A stretch of 64,000 nt of DNA. It comes from Macrotrachela quadricornifera (Eukaryota; Rotifera; Eurotatoria; Philodinida; Philodinidae). The position numbers and the translations under genes were made by a program. The notes under the pieces are model-generated. The model ran no database searches. It was not told the DNA's origin and worked only from the letters and a program-made list of their open reading frames with translations. Shown here piece by piece: positions 36,404-50,985 of the stretch; the stretch's first letter is position 1; each line of letters opens with the position of its first letter. The stretch is taken from positions 150,774 through 214,773 of the forward strand of contig JAJEKB010020632.1 of NCBI GenBank assembly GCA_022393335.1. Reading direction: 5' to 3'.

Positions 36404-37024
36404 GTTAAATATTTAATCAAACAAGTAGGCAATAAATTAACATTATCAATATTTTTATATATAGCGCCAATGTTCTTTTTTTCTTTTTTTTTGGATCTGA
36501 ATTTAAATATATTTCTATTGATGACATATTTTTATTAATAATTCTATGAAATAATTTGACAAAATAAGATAGTTGATATATATATATATATATTTTCATT
36601 TGTTGTATAAATCTTCAATTATGTCTATTTTTTTTTAATTTAATAAAGAGAAAAGAAAAAAAAGAGCGAAGTAGTCTAGCATTAAGAATATTATAAAAGA
36701 TTATATCTATAGTCACTTTCATCTACACATTTTATACTGGAATATCTCAAGATAAAAGAAAAAAAAAATGAGAATAGGAAAAAAAAATACGAAGAAGATA
36801 TAGTAAAAGATGACTTTTATCACATGAAAAGACAAGGATGAGAAACATTATTATATATCCATTTTACAATTAAATACTGTAAAAAGAAAAATAGTGTAGA
36901 GAAAAAGAGAAAGAATGAAGAAACCATCTTCTTTTCCTCTATATCACTATTAGCTTTCTATGACCATTTTTTGTTTTGTTTTGTTTTTTGATATACGTAA
37001 GTGATTTAAATAAACTAATAAATT
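36404..37024. promoter_or_regulatory. Divergent intergenic region, CFAP157 and globin
   Basis: A 621-bp region between the CFAP157 start (minus) and the globin start (plus), so promoters for both must lie here or in leaders. It holds a (TA)n run at about 36576-36593 and A/G-rich tracts. No TATA or known factor site stands out, and small frames here are not genes. Confidence 0.45.
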
Positions 37025-37761
37025 ATGGGATGTACACCATCCATTGGACCACCAACAGCAATAAAACCAGCTGAACATATAGAAACAAATAATAATTTCA
37101 TATTTACAATTGATGAAAGATTAAAATTAAAAGAAGTTTGGCTTGTTGTGAAAAAAAATAATATTAAAAAATTAGGTGATGATATTATGAATAAGTAATT
37201 AAAGATAAAATCGAAGAAAACATAAAAAAAAATTTTTTTTTGTATTTTTATGTTTATTTAGAGCATTAGAAAAAAATTCAACATTAATTAATTATTGGCA
37301 AAGTATTGCTCTTAATGATCAAGCAAATAATTTTACTTTTAGTGAAGAAGAATCATGTGTAAATACAAATTTATTATCGATACAATCATATAAACAACAT
37401 GGTTATAAAATCTTAGATAAAATTGATCAATTAATTATGATTATGGTTACACGTATAACACCAACAAATAGTAATGATAATATATTTAATGAATATTTTC
37501 GTCGTATAGCTGAAACACATGCTGAATATAAAATAAAACAAGATCATGTTGATGTAAGAATTTTAAAAATAAAATATTTATTTTATAAAAATAAAGTTTG
37601 TTTTGTAGATATTATGTGAATCTTTTCTTGAATGTTTAAAAATTTTAATGTATCATAATGGAAATGAATGGACAATTAAACATGAATTAACATGGATGAA
37701 ATTGTTAACTTTTATAACAAATCAATTTTTATCAACAACAACACCAAGAACTATATCGTGA
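37025..37761 (+). CDS. N-myristoylated globin (globin X-like)
   Basis: Three exons: 37025-37194, 37262-37553 and 37609-37761, giving 205 codons (204 aa). The globin fold is seen in order: A-helix LKEVWLVVKK (Trp39), E-helix SYKQHGYKILDKID with a candidate distal His103 (E7), F-helix RRIAETHAEYKI with proximal His143 (F8), and a G/H region ending WMKLLTFITNQFL. The start MGCTPS has Gly2 for N-myristoylation and Cys3 for palmitoylation, as known for membrane-bound globin X, so plasma-membrane attachment is likely. The position expected for the almost invariant CD1 Phe reads Trp69 (LINYWQSI), which is unusual. Helix order fits the neuroglobin/globin X lineage better than haemoglobins. Ligand function (O2, nitrite or redox signalling) cannot be read from the sequence. 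Introns are 67 and 55 bp. Confidence 0.85.
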
Positions 37762-39631
37762 TATAATATTTTATTTTATTTTCTTTTTATAATAAAAAAA
37801 TAAATTTCAACTATATAATCATTTATGTGTAATTTACCATTAAAGTGAAATAAATCTATCCTGCTGGAAATATACGTAAAAATCTACGTCATATATAAGC
37901 TTGAATAAAATACTATTAGTTTTAATATTTTATATTTTTATTAGTAAAACTTTTTCTTTTGGATATTCTGTTTATAATATTTTTTCTTTTTTTTTATAAG
38001 AAAAGAAAAGAAGATTTATTTGACGTAGATTCTTTTTAACTAACTACTTTTTTTTCTTCTTCTTCTTCTTCCTATTCAACTATTAATTATCAAGGATAGA
38101 AATGAATGTGTTGTTAAGGTACCATTCTTTAATATCACGAAAGATTAAAAAAATATTTTTCTATCTTATAAAACAGCAATGTCAAAATGTTTGTCAAACT
38201 CTTTAATTAAATCTAAAAAGAATAAATATTCTTAAATATATTTTACAATTTTATCTTATAGTTAAATCAAAATTTGATGAAAAAAATATGAAATTATATT
38301 AAAAAAAGAAATAAAGAATTAAATATATAATCTTGCAAATTTTATATCTAAATAATGCTATGATAATTTAAGCATAAAAATAAATGAGATGTAAAGGACA
38401 ATGAATGCTTTATTTAAATTAAACTTATTTCGACTAATGATAATGTAGTGCATGACAATCAGTAATATTTCATTTGAAACAAGATTTTTCTTTTTTGCCT
38501 TGAACCTTTATTTTTCTATTATATAAAAATTGTTTATCTTCATGTCAGGTTCGTTTTTTGTTTTTACTTTATGAATTAATATTTCTTCGCTAAGATATTA
38601 ATGAATATAATTTAAAATCTTCCGCTTTATGGAGCAACACTCTTTCATCTGTTCTTTCTTACCTGATAATATTCAAATTACTAATGTTGAATCAGTGATG
38701 ACTAACAAATGTAAAAAAAAGTTTATATTCCATGATTAACTTTAACATTAGAGAACACTAATTAACATCCTTACCTGATTCCTTTCTTTTTTCTTTCTCT
38801 ACAATCTATCATGTTCATCAAAGAAAATAAATAAATGATAAAAATTATTATGTGAAATTCATAATGATTGATTTGTTATCTAGATTCATTTACCTAATTT
38901 AATTGTGTAGAAATGAATAAATAAAATACAAACTATATTATGTGCACATCAAGGCACCATGCACTGATTATCTTAAAGATTAGATAAACATTTTTTTTTT
39001 GAATTTAACTGGTCGACTAAGACATACAAGAATATGAAAAAGAATAAACCGATTTATTAAATGTCATTGCTCTTAAGAAAAACTTCAAGGCATAAAAAAA
39101 AATGAAGAAAATTTTCTAAGATATATCAAATTATTTCGGATTATGTTGCTAAATGTTCTTTTCAATAATTTCAGAAAAAGCCTCTACTAGTATATACATA
39201 TATTAAACTTTAGTTAAGTGAATGAACTATTCATTCTTCTTATTCTTTAGAAAGAAAAATGTTTAATTGATATATAATGCAGAATAAATAAATAAAAATA
39301 GAATTGAATAGATGGAAATATAACAAACAATAGATGCTAATGTACTTAAATTATATTTCAAATTCTTTCTATTATATCTATTCTTTCTTTTTTCTTTCAA
39401 ATAAAAAATACATAATTATAATAAACTATTCGTTTTAAATTGTAGAGCTTTTCAAAAATACAAAATACGAAGTTTTGCCACTTATTATGGATTATTTTTT
39501 AGCAAGTTGTGTGTACTTAGGATACAAGAAATTATGTACTACAGCAATGCACGAGACTTATGTCTGAAGTTTTCCAAATAACTCTAAATATGTCTAATGA
39601 AGGAGGTACCCAAAGTGGTTAACCACTTTAG
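37762..39631. other. Intergenic, nothing recognised
   Basis: AT-rich, with repeated CT and A tracts. No open frame of note, no exon-like block and no RNA gene recognised. Confidence 0.45.
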
Positions 39632-39959
39632 AGCTCATATTTTGGTCCCATTGAGAGAGCATCTAGACTAGAAGACTCTGTGATGACAACGGACATTGCA
39701 GAAACAGCACTGTGATTTATAGAAATACAATAAAATCTGAAAATTTCACAGTAATTTGATGATGAAAAAGCAAGTTTATATTGAAATTTCTAGCTAGTAG
39801 AAGAATTTTGTGTTCGAAATTATCGTAGTAGAGGATGAAAATCCTTCTTACCTGCTAAACTTGAAAATTCAATATGTCAGCTCAAAAGGACCATGGATCC
39901 AAATTCCTTTAGCATTATTCTAGTTTAGATTCTCTCTCAGTGTGCCCAAAATAAGACTC
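39632..39959. mobile_element. 328-bp MITE-like element with TA flanks
   Basis: Inverted ends of about 45 bp: the left reads GAGCTCATATTTTGGTCCCA then TTGAGAGAGCATCTAGACTAGAA; the right, on the other strand, reads GAGTCTTATTTTGGGCACAC then TGAGAGAGAATCTAAACTAGAA. TA flanks at 39630-39631 and 39960-39961. Non-coding. Confidence 0.7.
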
Positions 39960-40966
39960 TAAAACCAAAAAAAAAGAAAAAGAGTTATGCTTAAACTTTC
40001 CTCAGTACACAAAGAAAAGAAAGAAATAACGTACTTAGATCAATGCAAAAGTTCTGTCGTCACTATTTTATTTTATTTTTTATTAGGTGGTAGAGAAAAC
40101 GATGCTCTATTTTACCACTCTTCATCTGGTATTATAATAGTAAAATTTTAATAAGAATTAATTTAATATGAATTTTAATTATCTTTTAAGCTAGTTTAGT
40201 TGGCTATGCTTTGTATTTTAATTTCTTAACCATTTAAGACGTTGTATTAAAAAAGATTTCGACCGTGCAAAAGCGAGATTTTTTTCTCTGCAACTGTCCG
40301 GAAAAAATCATATTTTTCTATACGAAGAGAAAATTCTTTTTTTTCTTCTCTGATATATAAAATAAACTGTCTTAAATAAATTGCAGAGCTTTTCATACTG
40401 CAGCTTCTCATCTATTTTGTTTTTTAATAAAATGTATTAAGTGATTGAAATGCAAAATGCAGTCATTTGGACTCTCAAAAAATAGTCAAATATTAATAGT
40501 ACTAAATTAAATATGGTTTCTATTATTGATCAAAACTATTCGAAGATATAAGCTGGACTTCTACTTGCAAGATTTTATTTTACAATTCTATCGATTGAAA
40601 GCTTATTCTTTTCTTTAAAAACAATATTTTAACTTTTGCAATCATAGATGTCGTTCTACACCATAATCACTTATTTATCTATAAAATAATAAATTTAAGT
40701 AAAAGAAATATTCTAATTTTTTAATATCTTAACTTTTTTTGTTTGTAAAGAAGAAAAACTTTATAAAATAAACGCAATTATCCTCTATAAATCTAAATTT
40801 TATATATCTATTTGTTAAAATTTAACCATACCGATAAGTTTCCCATTGTTCTTCATACAAACTTATTAAGTGCATACATTAACCATCTACCAACAACTGT
40901 ACAGTGAATTTTCAAAAGTTGTTTTTCTTTTTTTGATTTAGTTCAGTTATTTATTACGCTTTGTTA
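39960..40966. other. Upstream region of dyskerin gene
   Basis: No gene. AT-rich, with a T-rich stretch immediately before the start codon of the next gene. It probably contains that gene's promoter. Confidence 0.4.
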
Positions 40967-43048
<2,082 letters not shown>

Positions 43049-43239
43049 AAAAGAAAGAATAATCTTTTTTTGTTATTTGTTTCATTTTCATTAGTGTTTC
43101 TTTTTTTGTTAAATTCCGGGCAGCCAGTGTGGCATCAAGGAAAAGAAGAAAAAATAAACTTAAAAAAAAAGAATTTAGTTCAAAATTCATTAATCTTTGA
43201 TTTTATATTCAAATATTTGAAAGCAAATACGAAATACAA

Positions 43240-44215
43240 TTTTTATTATTTCGAAGCACATAATCTTTTTCATGCTTTCAATAATTTAAATCCTTGTTTC
43301 AAATCATTTATCTTTAATTAAAACAAACTGATAATAATCATCAATGACGATATTCTATCCTTCCATATTGGTCGGATTCAATACTTAATCGTGTTATATA
43401 TCTACAATCAATTAATCATAGTGAATATGTTTATTTTATTCAATTTCTTCGTTGGAATGCTAAGAAATTAATTCGATTACAAAGTATATCTATTAAAATA
43501 TATTCACTTAATATACTATATATTTGTAAAGCTTTAAAAAAAGTTCATCGACTTGAATATCTTTCAATAAAAGGTATACTAAATCAAATACTACTTCAAA
43601 CTATAGTTGCAATACCTACTTTACGTATATATCAGTTATTACTTCGTAATGCAGTAATTGATAATGTTTATCATTCGAATATAAAATTTAATATTAAAAA
43701 AGTTTTTATCGCATTCTATTATAATATAAATTATTCTATCATTAATTTGCTTTTAAATCAAATATAGAATGACTTGAAATTTCTGGTACATATTCGAAAT
43801 CTGATCGAGTATTATTATTTTCTAATCAATTATTTATTCTATCAAAACTTTGAATACTTAAAATTAAATTAGAAAATGGTTATTTTATGTTGGATTGTTT
43901 CAAGTATTCATATAAAATAATGTTTGATCTAAAATATTTTAATTTTAATTATTATAATCATTTCTTGCATGAAGAATTTCTTGAGTATTTCATTTCTCAT
44001 TGGTGGCAAATTATAAAACAACTAAAAGAAATTAATATTTATGTTCAAGGTCGTATAACTATTGATACAACTAACAATTACATAGAAACAAGATTAGACA
44101 AATATCGAGAATCTCTACTTACTAAAGATACTCAATCTGATAAATGTATAAAAGTTGAATGGAATGAATAAACTCTAAGAGGATTCAAAGTTATTGAAAT
44201 TACATGTGTGAAAAA
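43240..44215 (+). pseudogene. Broken F-box family copy
   Basis: Colinear with the intact gene at 45148-46221 but interrupted. It begins inside the F-box (EAHNLFHAFNNLN, as in the intact copy), hits a stop at 43319-43321, then continues with DNNHQ, PYWSDSILN, FIQFLRWNAKKLIRLQS, LRIYQLLLRN and others, with further in-frame stops (for example around 43767 and 43871). It recovers in 43887-44171 with FLEYFISHWWQIIKQLKEIN and IDTTNNYIETRLDKYRESLL. The start codon and first part of the F-box are missing. It is in direct orientation and about 1.9 kb upstream of the intact copy, so it looks like a decayed tandem duplicate. Confidence 0.85.
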
Positions 44216-45147
44216 TTAAATGCATACACTTATTTATTGCAGTTATACTGATCGTTTTTTGAATAGACATCAAATGAAATATTACATATTATTGATACTT
44301 TGTATAATTTTAGATCTGTTCAGTTGACATTAAGTACTGTAAGTAATAAAGTAGATCTCTAAAATACTGCACTCTTTCTTAAACAACATTTAAATATACC
44401 ATTTGAGTAGATTCCACCATTTAATTTATTTCGAGATCTTTTAAATTCTTTCTGTGAATCTCGACGTTCATTTTGATATAAAATGGCTAGATTGATCATG
44501 AAGATGAGGTAGATGCCTAGTAGAGAGTGAAAGCGAATACAAAATCAGGATGAAAAACTAGCTAAGGATGTGAAATACGCCGTTCAGATCGTGAAGATTA
44601 TTGTTCTAGTACGATCAACATAATAATTTCAGTAAATTTTTATACAAAATCCCGACAACATCTTACTATCACCTTCTGAGTTTACATATTATTTGTGTTT
44701 CTTTATTTCTTATTATTCCATGAGATCTATTCGATACGTTCTGTTATGAAATTAGCTTGAGCAACATAATTTATATCAGACATATGTTTGAAATTGAATT
44801 GAAACGTGGTAATCATTGTAAAGTCTAGTCAAATGAAGTATTTGTGTGACACAACATGTTTCTAGAACCAATAAATGTTCCACTATATGCGTAGAATCTA
44901 GTTTTGCTAGGTTTTAATGTCAAATGAAGTGACCTACAATCATATAAAGCATCAACAAAATGTAACATTTCACTTTATGTCCATTGAAAAAATAATATAT
45001 ACGTGATATATAAATTGTAAATTGATGATCGAGCTCCCTCTATTTATTTTCTTACTTTTTAACCAATTATTGGCGAAAGATTGTATATGTGTCGAATATT
45101 GCTTGAATATTACGAAATCACTTAATATTTGTGAAAGTTAGAACAGA
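44216..45147. other. Spacer between F-box copies
   Basis: No gene. Holds the end of the degenerate copy's flank and presumably the promoter of the intact F-box gene. Confidence 0.4.
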
Positions 45148-46221
45148 ATGCAAACATGTGCAGAACAATTACCTGTTGAAATATGGCTTATGATATTTCG
45201 TTATTTAGAAGCACATGATCTTTTTCATGCTTTTAATAATTTAAATTATTATTTTAATAGAATACTTACTTCTAATCATCTTTTATTTTATGTTCGATTG
45301 AAGGAAACTGACAATAATCATCAACGACATCCTATCAATCCTTATTGGTCTGATTTCATACTTAATCATACAATATGTCTTCAACCATTTGTTCGTGTTC
45401 GATCTACTTATTTTCTTCAATTTCTTTATTGGCATGTCAATAAATTAATTCGATTACAAAGTTTATGGATAAATATATATCCACGAACTACATTGTATGT
45501 ACCATATATTTGTCAAGCTTTAAAACAACTTAATGTTCTTCGATATTTGTCTATGATATGTATACCAAATGAAAACTTACTCAAATCAATATTATCTATT
45601 CCGACTTTGTGTATATGTCAGCTAACATTTCGAGAATCAATGGCAATAAACTATTTTCATTCAAATGTAAATAGTAATATTAAACAACTTTTTATTATAT
45701 TTCTAGAAAATATAAATTATTCACTTATTAATCATCTTTTTATTTATACACCAAAATTAAAACGACTTGAAATTTCTGGTTCTTCTTTTAGTTTTGATCA
45801 AATATTAATATTTGATAAGAAATTATTTATTCTTCCTGAACTTGAAATTTTCAAATTTAAATTAGACAATGGTTATTTCCTATCGAATTGTTTCAAATGT
45901 TTACATACAACAATGCCTGTTTTAAAATATTTTTATTTCAATTATAATAGACATATCTTATCTGATACATTTCTTGATTTTTTCATTTCTTATTGGTGGT
46001 CAATTATAGAACAAATTCAATATATTCATATTTACATTCGAGGTCATACAGTTATTGATACTACTACGAACAACAACAGCAATATAGAAACAGTTTTAAA
46101 GAGAAATCGAGAATCTCTTCTTGCTAAAAATAATCAAACTAATGGTTCTTTTAAAGTTGAATGGACTGAACAAGTTTTCAACATACTCAAACTTATTACA
46201 ATTACTATTGTTAAGTCTTAA
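45148..46221 (+). CDS. F-box protein, single exon
   Basis: Uninterrupted frame of 357 codons. An N-terminal F-box (about residues 6-50: EQLPVEIWLMIFRYLEAHDL...FNRIL) is followed by irregular leucine- and isoleucine-rich stretches (LPELEIFKFKL, LKRLEISGSSF, MPVLKYFYF) that look like degenerate LRR-type substrate-recognition repeats. The family binds SKP1 through the F-box and brings targets to SCF ubiquitin ligases; the target here is unknown. There are no introns, unlike most genes in the window, which fits a multicopy family spread by duplication or retroposition. A decayed sister copy lies just upstream. The first in-frame ATG is used. Confidence 0.8.
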   Translation: MQTCAEQLPVEIWLMIFRYLEAHDLFHAFNNLNYYFNRILTSNHLLFYVRLKETDNNHQRHPINPYWSDFILNHTICLQPFVRVRSTYFLQFLYWHVNKLIRLQSLWINIYPRTTLYVPYICQALKQLNVLRYLSMICIPNENLLKSILSIPTLCICQLTFRESMAINYFHSNVNSNIKQLFIIFLENINYSLINHLFIYTPKLKRLEISGSSFSFDQILIFDKKLFILPELEIFKFKLDNGYFLSNCFKCLHTTMPVLKYFYFNYNRHILSDTFLDFFISYWWSIIEQIQYIHIYIRGHTVIDTTTNNNSNIETVLKRNRESLLAKNNQTNGSFKVEWTEQVFNILKLITITIVKS

Positions 46222-48986
46222 TTATTCATACTGATCGATTTTCGATATATTCTTAAATAGATATTAAATAATCATCTAACAATACTAATAAGATTTATAT
46301 TTCAAAATTTTTGTAATTTATCGAAAGCCTGTTGGATATATGTGTGGTAGAAGTCGCATGTAGTTGAGCTTCTATATATCCTTTCGCATATGATTCAATT
46401 AAAAGAGAAAGGATTAGAAGACTTGTTAGACAAAAGCAGAAATCAAATTTAACGTCTTTTTAAAGGAACTATTAAAATTGATTAATGATAATTTTATTGG
46501 TTTATCAAATGATTATAAACTGCAATTGGAAGAGCAAACAAAAGATTACATGAATAAAAATTTCTTTCTGATAAAATTGAAGAAAAAGCACACATTCTTT
46601 TTTTAATTTTTTAATTAAAAGATTAACTTATGATACAAAATAAATTTACATTTATATATATATTTAATTGCTACAGTTTCACTTAACTTATTTCAAATCT
46701 TCTTGTTGTTCAACAACAACGGCCATTTGTCTTACGTGTCTTTGTACCCTCTTCATTACTTCTTTTTCTTATGATTTGTCTGTTACTTGCATCTCCTATT
46801 TGAATGGATCGTTTACCTATCGAGAGGATGTTGACTGCTGTTTTCTTTGCTACGTCTCGATTTCAAAGAATGAAGTTGCTATCATCTTCTTTTCTCCTGT
46901 GCCTCTTATATTTATAGTTTACTGTTCGAATTAACTCATCTAGTTGAGTACGGTATAACATTAACATAAGAAACTTCTTTTGAAATATATATATTTCTCC
47001 TACCCATTTTGAAAATGTAGAATTCTATTCAAAACATTTCATTTATTTTTGGATTTCATTTTAAAAAATCTTCTTCAATAAATCACATGCCAAGAGTCAT
47101 TCAAAACTTTCTGCACATCGTAATTAAATATTTTATCAAATGCTAGCATCTAAGAACGTGTACTAGGAGATTTCGTGGCTATTTTTAATTCTCTAGATCG
47201 AAAGATCATCGAAGAAATTCACAACATTGTCGGTGCACATAAGAGGCAACAGAAAAAAAAAGAAATATGTGAATTTCGATGTGATTAGTTTAGTTCAACT
47301 TTCACACTTATATTATTCATTGTACTATTAAAATATAAAGGTTCTTTAATTGTCCAATTATTCGACAGTCAATCGATAGAATTTGACCATCTCATTCCGC
47401 TCTCTCTCTCTCTATCCATTGTTAAGTGAACTAATTTGAAGCAGCAGCAACAAGTTTTGTCTCCATACTGAATGGTATTAATACAATTCAAAGTGTCATT
47501 TTTATATACTTCATGGTTTTCTTCCGGTGACTCGCGCACGATATACCTCAATATTCAGCAAGTAACACATTCTGATGAAATATACATAGAATGAGGCATT
47601 TATAATGTAATCGCACATGTAAAAGATACAAGGATGAAGATGTATGTTAAGTATTCTTGATATATTCCATTTATTGCATAAGACTCAAGCATAATTATCC
47701 GGTATTTTTATCTGAAAAGGTGTCTTTTTAGTTTTATAATCAATTGCTTATCCATAATAACGATTGATGGATCTAACAATAAGCAAACTAGCAATTATCG
47801 ATGAAACAGCTTCTATAGGAATCGTTCAGGACTTATCCGAAATGACTAATTATGCACTAGATAACGTACTTTTCTGAATCTAAATCGAAAAATTAATCAT
47901 CTACAAACTACTATTAATAGCTACTAGCTAGTAATACTTAGTTTCATAGCAATAACTCATAAGTTGTTCATAAGCAATAGTAAGATCGACTACAAGATAA
48001 AGAGTATATATAATACTTCTGAAATTCCTCTGTACACCTTAATAAAAAGAAAATAAGTTTCGAATATACCAATGTGCAGAGTATTTACGATGATATATAC
48101 TCCCAAAATTTCATGACTAAAGACGCCATTGTGAAAACGTGATGAAAATACAATGTATGAGCACAGATGTGGTTAACCTCATTTTTAACTATAGAATGTC
48201 TTTGTTGTTGTTTGAATATCTTAGCAAGAGAACGGTTTTAGAAGCTAAAATTTTTGGCAATTTCAGATCTTCCTTAAATCTACATGTAAATAAAGTTTCT
48301 TTGAAATCTGTGACATCATTTAAGCACATAGTCCGTTTTGGGGTGGTCCCTATTATGCAACAGTTCTTAGACAACTCTTGAAAAGTATCCAGACTATTGA
48401 CAGGTGGGCTCTAAAAAGTTCTATAGGTCATTCATAGTCTTAGCTGCCATCACGTTATATTCTTAACTTTTGTTTTACTTTTCTTCTCGCCGCTATTTAC
48501 CTCTTTCTACTATGTACAAATTTGTGAAGAACGAATATTAATCACTTTTATGACATGTCACTAACATAAATCATTCATTCTTATCACTGAATTGATCTCT
48601 AGTTTGCTTTCGACTATGATGAGTGATCACTTAGTGACGTTTATTATGCATATTGGGCGGAGTATTTCAGAAGACTTGCAAATTCGTTCGATGTAAAATT
48701 ACCACTCCAGTATTTATGCTTGAATGAAAATCAGTCAAAATACAGTTGATAGAGAACAATCAATGTATCTTGCATGTACATGTGCTAGGCTAGACATAAC
48801 ATTCGATATCGGCCTTAGATTCAACTAGTTCAAAAATCATTTTTAAGTAAGAAGATGTGTGGTTTTCGTTTTGAGAATGTAATCGATGGCTTCACCCTCC
48901 GTTATTGACGTTGGCTGAAATTTAATATCGAATGTCTACAATTTTATCGGATACAAAAAATGTCGATTGTTGTATTATCAAGCTTT
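46222..48986. other. Gene-poor intergenic
   Basis: 2.8 kb without a supported gene. The 88-codon frame at 46668-46934, the minus-strand frame at 47369-47551 and the overlapping pair at 48139-48381 / 48189-48374 have no family resemblance, no splice context and atypical composition. A short (CT)n run is at about 47399-47415. Confidence 0.4.
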
Positions 48987-49164
48987 CTTTTGATGAATTT
49001 CAAATTCAATTATAATCATCTAAAATCTGACTTGGAACGAAGTTAGAATCATGATGGAATCGTGTTGGAATCTTACTTAATTCAAATATGATTCCAGATT
49101 GACTGCAAGTTGATTCCAAGTCAGATTTTAGATGATTATAATTGAATTTGAAATTCATCAAAAG
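48987..49164. repeat. Perfect 51-bp inverted repeat with 76-bp loop
   Basis: The arm 48987-49037 is repeated exactly in reverse complement at 49114-49164, starting CTTTTGATGAATTTCAAATT and ending ATCTGACTTGGAA. The pairing continues imperfectly a few bases outward (gctttc against ggtttcc on the other strand). The loop contains repeated 'ttggaatc / gattcca' motifs that can also pair. No coding content. Confidence 0.85.
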
Positions 49165-49474
49165 GAAACCTAATAATACAATGATCGTCATTTTTTAATA
49201 AAATTTGCGATAGACTTTTTTGTATTCAACAAAATTAATGTTTCTTTATAATATCTAGAATCTTGGTCTGCTAATCTAGAGAAGAACTCACAGTAAAAAT
49301 GCCTACCGTATATTGATAGTATAATCTATTAGAATATGATGATTTTCACTAAATATTTTATTGATGAAATTCAGTAAACACGACAAATAGTAACGGCGAA
49401 AAATTATAGCGATGGAAAAAACGGAAAACAAAACGACAAAGAAAAGAGGTAGACCACAAATGTGTGTGTATATA
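49165..49474. other. Short spacer between repeat elements
   Basis: 310 bp with no gene or repeat recognised. It ends in a short (TG)(TA) run that leads into the next element. Confidence 0.4.
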
Positions 49475-50050
49475 CAGAGCGTTTCAAAAGTCTTCGAAAA
49501 AAGTAAATTTTGCTTATTCCTTTATTTGTCAAAATGAATCAACCAATTTTATTTCATATGATAGACATCACCATCCGATTTTAATTGATATAAATGAAGT
49601 TAGGAAATAACATTGAAAGACATTACTTTTTTCAAATTTCACTGAAAAACTGCTTTTTTTACTTATTCAATTTTTACAATATTCTCAGTTTTGAGATTTT
49701 TCAGTATCATCTTATAGTTATTCCTTTTAGATTTTTTGATGAACAGAGGTAAACTATTAAAGCTCACTAATATATCACAAAAATCAGATAATAAAATCAC
49801 ATTGGAAAATTAAAACACAATATCGCAAAAAATGAAAAGATAAAATAAAGCAGTTTTTCAGTGATATTTGAAAAGAGGTGCTTTTCTGTTTCAGACACAG
49901 TGATCTCTTTCAACATTATTTCTTAAGTTCATCGATATCGATTAAAACTTGATGTTGATGCCTATTATAGGAAATAAAATTGGTTGATTCATTTTGATCA
50001 TTAAAGGAATACGAAAAATTTACTTTTCTCGGGGGACTTTTAGAACACTG
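49475..50050. mobile_element. 576-bp MITE with about 170-bp inverted ends
   Basis: The left end starts CAGAGCGTTTCAAAAGTCTT; the right, on the other strand, starts CAGTGTTCTAAAAGTCCCCC. Both continue with AAAAGTAAATTTT, TATTCCTTTA and CAAAATGAATCAACCAATTT. The match persists inward past the 'aggaaataa' and 'gaaagacattac / gaaagagatcac' blocks. TA flanks on both sides (49473-49474, 50051-50052). No transposase. Terminal CAG and TA duplication fit the Tc1/mariner superfamily. Confidence 0.85.
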
Positions 50051-50052
50051 TA

Positions 50053-50985
50053 TATATATATACATATATGAAGGAAGAAATACAAAAACATCATAGAAAA
50101 CATAGAGTGATGCAACAATCGAAAAATGAAATTACACAACAAAACGTATTCAACAGAAAAGAAAGAAAAAAATATATATGTAATAGAACCGTACATGGGA
50201 AGAAAAAGAAATATGTATGTGTATATACTAAACATAAGTTAGCGTCATGAAGTAACATACGTGGACGTTAGCCGACGAGAGCAAAATCGTCCTGAATTCG
50301 AAAAAGCATTGCATTTTTTTCTTTCTTTTTTTCGTTCTGCGTCTTTCTTTGAAACGATGTTATTTCTCCTTTTTTTTCGTCTTTCGTTTCAGTGAGTAAT
50401 ACTCTAACGACATATTTGCTTTCAAACTATATAAGAAAAGAGACGAAATAAATTAACACACACGTATACATAGAAAAACGCATATTTTATCTACAATAGT
50501 ATTGCATACACATTAAAGGCAAATACAAAGGTAAGAGTTTGAAGTAAAGAAAACGGTTTACAGTCTGTTTTCATTATTTGGAAATAACTTTGGTTATCTG
50601 GTTGATATTTTTTCATTTTTTCTAGAGAGTCAAAAAGCAATTATAAAGTAAAGTGTGAAGGTGATAGGATATACGTAGTGTCTTCACTAGAACACATAAT
50701 GTGTCTGAAATATGAATCTTTATTGAAAATAAAAAAAATTATATTTCTCGACAAACTCTTTTTCTCGAATATATAATCAATATTAGTCTGATTATTATGT
50801 AGGAATGAACAACAACATTTTTATACCTTAGGCCTACTTTCAACCTTTTATAACTTTTCACTCAATAGTGTACAGAAGTGTCTTTGGAGTGCAAGTTAGA
50901 AGGTATTGAAGGGTACAAAGAAAAATGAATATGAAGTATAGACTGGATGTATGTACATTCGTTGTTGACATTATATATACATATA
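50053..50985. other. Spacer between fold-back elements
   Basis: No gene. Overlapping 60- and 71-codon frames on opposite strands around 50020-50250 reflect A-rich and T-rich composition and have no motif. Confidence 0.4.

Noticed and set aside
46668..46934. 88-codon Cys/Ser/Phe-rich frame
   Set aside because: No family, no splice sites, and atypical composition for the window; the opposite strand also gives only short broken frames.
48139..48381. 80-codon plus-strand frame and 61-codon minus-strand frame over the same DNA
   Set aside because: Mutual overlap on opposite strands and no recognisable motif; at most a decayed fragment.
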